Notes under the pieces: model-generated
The model's database searches: none
Seen by the model: only the letters and a program-made list of their open reading frames with translations
Told to the model about the DNA's origin: nothing
Made by a program: the position numbers and the translations under genes
From: Hymenobacter roseosalivarius DSM 11622
GTDB lineage: Bacteria > Bacteroidota > Bacteroidia > Cytophagales > Hymenobacteraceae
Assembly: GCF_900176135.1 (NCBI RefSeq)
Contig: NZ_FWWW01000052.1
Location: 1-64,000 of the forward strand
DNA: 64,000 nt
Direction: 5' to 3'
In this document: positions 61,478 through 64,000 of the stretch, one piece after another
How positions within the stretch are numbered: position 1 is the first letter of the stretch
Layout: each line of letters begins with the position of its first letter

Positions 61478-61737
61478 ATGACTCGTATCAAATGGAAGCT
61501 AGCACAGCTGCTTGCTTTAGTGGGCTTTGTATTCAACGCACCGCTAGTATCTAGTCAGAATCAGAGTCCAAAGCAGGGGGCTACGGTTTATGTATTTCTG
61601 GCCGAAACCTGTCCAACCAGCCAACAGGCCATGCTGGCGCTGCGCGACCTGAATGCGACGCGCTGGCCGCTATTACGGTTGGCAAACCGGTGGCCGTAGT
61701 TCGCACCGAAGCGATAGGCTGCTTTATGGCGGAATAA
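61478..61737 (+). pseudogene. redoxin-like protein remnant with internal deletion
   Basis: The 5' part encodes MTRIKWKLAQLLALVGFVFN with a signal sequence and then TVYVFLAETCPTSQQAMLAL, which looks like the start of the redoxin domain of a secreted thioredoxin-fold family. About 25 residues later, in a different frame, comes ALAAITVGKPVAVVRTEAIG followed by CFMAE and a stop, which resembles the end of the same family (GKPVAV, RTEAIGC). The middle of the domain, about 100 residues, is missing. The junction lies near 61650-61670. It is a deletion remnant, and any product would be non-functional. Confidence 0.7.
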
Positions 61738-61858
61738 GGCAGCGAAGTAATTAGTTGAAGCGTCAATAGCACCTATTTTGATAAGTAGCTTTGCTTATCA
61801 TCAATCACTTAGCGCGCACGCTAGTGTCAGCGTCATATTTTGGCTATTTTGGACAACA

Positions 61859-63859
61859 ATGACCCATCCTCCCTTCCTTTCCCGCCTCACCAAACTGCTC
61901 GCCTTTGGCTGCCTGAGCTGTTGGCTGGGAGCTTGCACCACGCCGCGTACCAGTGCGCCAGGTACCGTTTCTAGTAATGCCATTAATAAATTTGCGGCTG
62001 ACTCAGCCCTGCGACGCATTGCGACCGCGCAGGATGCCCGCCAGACGGCGTTGCTGCTGCCTTACCTCCGTCGGCCCGAAGCTGCTTATCGGCGCGAGGC
62101 AGCCTTAGCCTTTGCTTCGGTGCAGGACAAAGCCGCGACATCAGCCTTGGTTACCTGCCTTAGTGATACCGACCCCGGCGTGCGGCAGGCGGCGGCGTAT
62201 GCCCTCGGCCAGACTGCCGATAGCACCGCTGCCCCAATGTTGCGGCAGCGCATGGCTACCGAGCCTGATCCGGGGGCGCGGCGGGCAGTCCTGGAAGCTT
62301 TCGGTCGCTGCTTCACCCGCGGCGAGCTGAACGCCCTGCTGCGTTTGCCCCCCGGCCTTGCCTTCGATACGGCTGCTTTAGCTGGCCAAGCCTGGGGACT
62401 GTATCGGGCCGGCTTGCGCGGCGTGACCTCGGAGGCGGCCGTGGCGCGGCTGATGCAGCTGCTGGAGCTTCCGAATCCGCATGGCGCGCGCCTGGCGGCG
62501 GCCAATGCCCTGGCGCGTACCCGCGGCCTTGATCTGGCCATCTACGCCGGTGCGCTTGAAAGAACAGCTCAGGCCGATCCGGCTTATGCCGTGCGTAGTG
62601 CCGCCGCCGCCGCGCTGGCCAAGGCCGCCGAAGCGCCATCCGTGCCCGGCGTGCTGGCAGCCATCACGCGCCGCGACCCGGAGTATCAGGTGCGCGTGAG
62701 TGCTTTGCGGGCAATGAACGCGGCGATGTACGTGCCGGTGAAAGAGGCGGCCTGGGCTGCCCTAATGGATAAAAATGATCAGGTAGCGCTTACGGCAGCC
62801 GAGTTTTTTCTGACGTACGCTACCGAGGAGCCCGGCACGTTATTTCTGGAAAAAGCCAACAAGCTAAAGCAGTGGCGGGTGCGGGCTACCTTGCTGGCAG
62901 CGGCACTCAAGCAGCGGGGCGAAGGCCGGGAAGCCATTCGGCGAGACGTACAGGCGCGCTACACCGCCGCAACCGATCCTTACGAAAAAGGCTACTTGCT
63001 GAAGGCCCTGGGTGAAGACCCTGACGCTTACGAGTTCGTTTCTACGGCCACATTTGCCCCCCGGCAGTCGGTCGTAGTCGGGACGTACGGCATGGAGGCG
63101 CTGGTAGCCATGCGGCGCGTGTCAGACTTTCCGGAAGCCCAATATCCCGCTTTCGTGCTGTTGTTGCAGCGAGCCGTAGGAAGTGGCGACGTGGCTGTTA
63201 TGGGTATTGCCGCCGAGGCCATCCGCAACCCCAAGCTGAGTGTGCCGCCGTTGCTGGCCTCGGCGGATTTCCTGGTTCAGGCCCGCGACAAGCTCACGAT
63301 GCCCCGCGACCTCGAAGCTTGGCAATCGTTGCAGCAGACAATCGATTACCTCAATAAAATGCCCCCCACGCCGCTGGTAACCTCTTCCATCGTAGCGCAC
63401 CCGATTAATTGGACGACGGTAAACAGAATCCCAACCGGACAGCGGGCAATGGTGCGCACAAGTAAGGGTGATATCGTTTTTCAGCTGCTGGTAGAGGCCG
63501 CGCCGGGCTCAGTGGCTAACTTCGTGGAGCTGGTTGAGCAGGGTTTTTACAACGGCAAGAACTTTCATCGGGTAGTGCCCAACTTCGTGGCCCAGGGTGG
63601 CTGCCCCCGCGGCGATGGCTGGGGCAGCACCGAGTACAACCTGCGCTCCGAATTCGCCGATCTGCGCTATGGCGCGGGGGCCGTTGGGCTGGCTTCGGCT
63701 GGCAAAGACACCGAAAGCTGCCAGTGGTTTATCACCCACGCCCCCACGCCCCACCTCGATGGCCGCTACACTATTTTCGCTCAGGTCGTTAGCGGACTGG
63801 AGGTAGTAAGTCGCCTGGATATTGGAGACAAGATTGATCGGATTGAACTGGTGCGCTAG
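61859..63859 (+). CDS. HEAT-repeat lipoprotein with C-terminal cyclophilin (peptidyl-prolyl isomerase) domain
   Basis: This 666-residue protein starts at the ATG at 61859 (MTHPPFLSRLTKLLAFGCLS) with a lipobox LGAC. Residues about 45-480 are HEAT repeats (YLRRPEAAYRREAALAFASV, CLSDTDPGVRQAAAYALGQT, then RRDPEYQVRVSALRAMNAAM). The C-terminal ~150 residues are a cyclophilin: TSKGDIVFQLLVEAAPGSVA, FYNGKNFHRVVPNFVAQGGC, GLASAGKDTESCQWFITHAP and YTIFAQVVSGLEVV. It should be a periplasmic or outer-membrane folding factor whose solenoid binds clients or envelope partners. This fusion is recurrent in Bacteroidota as far as I know. A terminator follows. Confidence 0.88.
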   Translation: MTHPPFLSRLTKLLAFGCLSCWLGACTTPRTSAPGTVSSNAINKFAADSALRRIATAQDARQTALLLPYLRRPEAAYRREAALAFASVQDKAATSALVTCLSDTDPGVRQAAAYALGQTADSTAAPMLRQRMATEPDPGARRAVLEAFGRCFTRGELNALLRLPPGLAFDTAALAGQAWGLYRAGLRGVTSEAAVARLMQLLELPNPHGARLAAANALARTRGLDLAIYAGALERTAQADPAYAVRSAAAAALAKAAEAPSVPGVLAAITRRDPEYQVRVSALRAMNAAMYVPVKEAAWAALMDKNDQVALTAAEFFLTYATEEPGTLFLEKANKLKQWRVRATLLAAALKQRGEGREAIRRDVQARYTAATDPYEKGYLLKALGEDPDAYEFVSTATFAPRQSVVVGTYGMEALVAMRRVSDFPEAQYPAFVLLLQRAVGSGDVAVMGIAAEAIRNPKLSVPPLLASADFLVQARDKLTMPRDLEAWQSLQQTIDYLNKMPPTPLVTSSIVAHPINWTTVNRIPTGQRAMVRTSKGDIVFQLLVEAAPGSVANFVELVEQGFYNGKNFHRVVPNFVAQGGCPRGDGWGSTEYNLRSEFADLRYGAGAVGLASAGKDTESCQWFITHAPTPHLDGRYTIFAQVVSGLEVVSRLDIGDKIDRIELVR

Positions 63860-63866
63860 CGTCCAA

Positions 63867-63901
63867 AAAAAGCCCCCCAGAAAGATTCTGGGGGGCTTTT
63901 T
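63867..63901. terminator. bidirectional terminator at the window end
   Basis: AAAAAGCCCCCCAG at 63867-63880 pairs perfectly with CTGGGGGGCTTTTT at 63888-63901 around 7 bases. It separates the cyclophilin gene from a convergent gene that enters from the right. It is another inverted pair of the GGGGGGC motif. Confidence 0.92.
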
Positions 63902-63920
63902 GTAGTTCAGAAAAACATTC

Positions 63921-64000
63921 CTAAACCTGCTTGTCCTCGCGGCCATGGACCTGGGCCGGTGGAGTAGTAGCTTCAACAGCCGTGAAGCCTTCCAGAATTT
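63921..64000 (-). CDS. 3' end of a gene continuing beyond the window
   Basis: The minus strand reads ILEGFTAVEATTPPAQVHGR then EDKQV and a TAG at 63921-63923. The frame is open to the window edge, and the shared terminator lies just beyond its stop. With only 25 residues no family can be named. Confidence 0.5.
   Translation of the reverse strand, partial: ILEGFTAVEATTPPAQVHGREDKQV

Noticed and set aside
1..64000. tRNA, rRNA, integrase, toxin-antitoxin or anti-phage defence genes
   Set aside because: I looked through the gaps and gene products and found no convincing example. The Xre-type regulator at 10068 is better explained as the partner of the DUF2975 protein than as an antitoxin.

Overview
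The window looks like a chromosomal segment of a GC-rich Bacteroidota, most likely Cytophagales close to Hymenobacter. This rests on a SusC/SusD pair, type IX secretion (T9SS) cargo with both type A and type B C-terminal sorting domains, PorP/SprF-like and PorV/PorQ-like proteins, S46 and DUF3857 families, an IPExxxVDY-type protein beside acpP-fabF-rnc, absence of obvious Shine-Dalgarno sites, and promoters of the Bacteroidota type (TAnnTTTG at -7, TTTG at -33). I recognised no tRNA, rRNA, CRISPR array, prophage or complete insertion sequence.

Layout. 0-9 kb: a polysaccharide-utilisation locus (SusC, SusD, GH88-type unsaturated uronyl hydrolase, GH2 glycosidase). SusC carries a frameshift and GH2 an in-frame stop. 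9-10.4 kb: a DUF1648 membrane protein and a DUF2975/Xre-type regulator pair. 10.4-15.7 kb: a remnant aminotransferase 3' end, then a T9SS type B repeat protein with its PorP/SprF-like partner. 16-18.8 kb: a PglC-PglD-PglE-like module for a diacetamido-type sugar and initiation of glycan assembly. 18.9-36.8 kb: mostly housekeeping genes (ispE, EamA exporter, LptF/G permease, tgt, GT2, ECF sigma factor, rsmG, YheT hydrolase, rpsT, pyk, acpP-fabF-rnc, nadE, lgt, yidD). 37-39.4 kb: an S46 dipeptidyl-peptidase. 39.4-41.4 kb: an AT-rich island around a sugar transferase that may be truncated. 41.4-53.2 kb: surface functions, namely a PorV/PorQ-like protein, a helix-hairpin-helix/beta-barrel protein, a T9SS metalloprotease and three tandem DUF3857/transglutaminase-like genes, one broken. 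53.3-64 kb: a frameshifted MFS transporter, cupin, ABC exporter, DUF4136 lipoprotein, DUF983, an outer-membrane lipoprotein, a LIC_10190-like multi-spanning protein, a redoxin remnant, a HEAT-cyclophilin lipoprotein and the 3' end of one more gene.

Two features cut across the genes. First, the 7-mer GGGGGGC followed by an A/T triplet (AAA, AAT, ATT or TTT, almost never one with a TpA step) occurs about sixty times on both strands, inside and between genes, roughly once per kilobase. As inverted pairs it also builds several transcription terminators. This resembles DNA-uptake or other genome-marking repeats and is the best candidate here for an undescribed system. Second, four otherwise well-preserved genes each carry one point lesion and a fifth is a deletion remnant, so either the assembly has residual errors or these loci are decaying.
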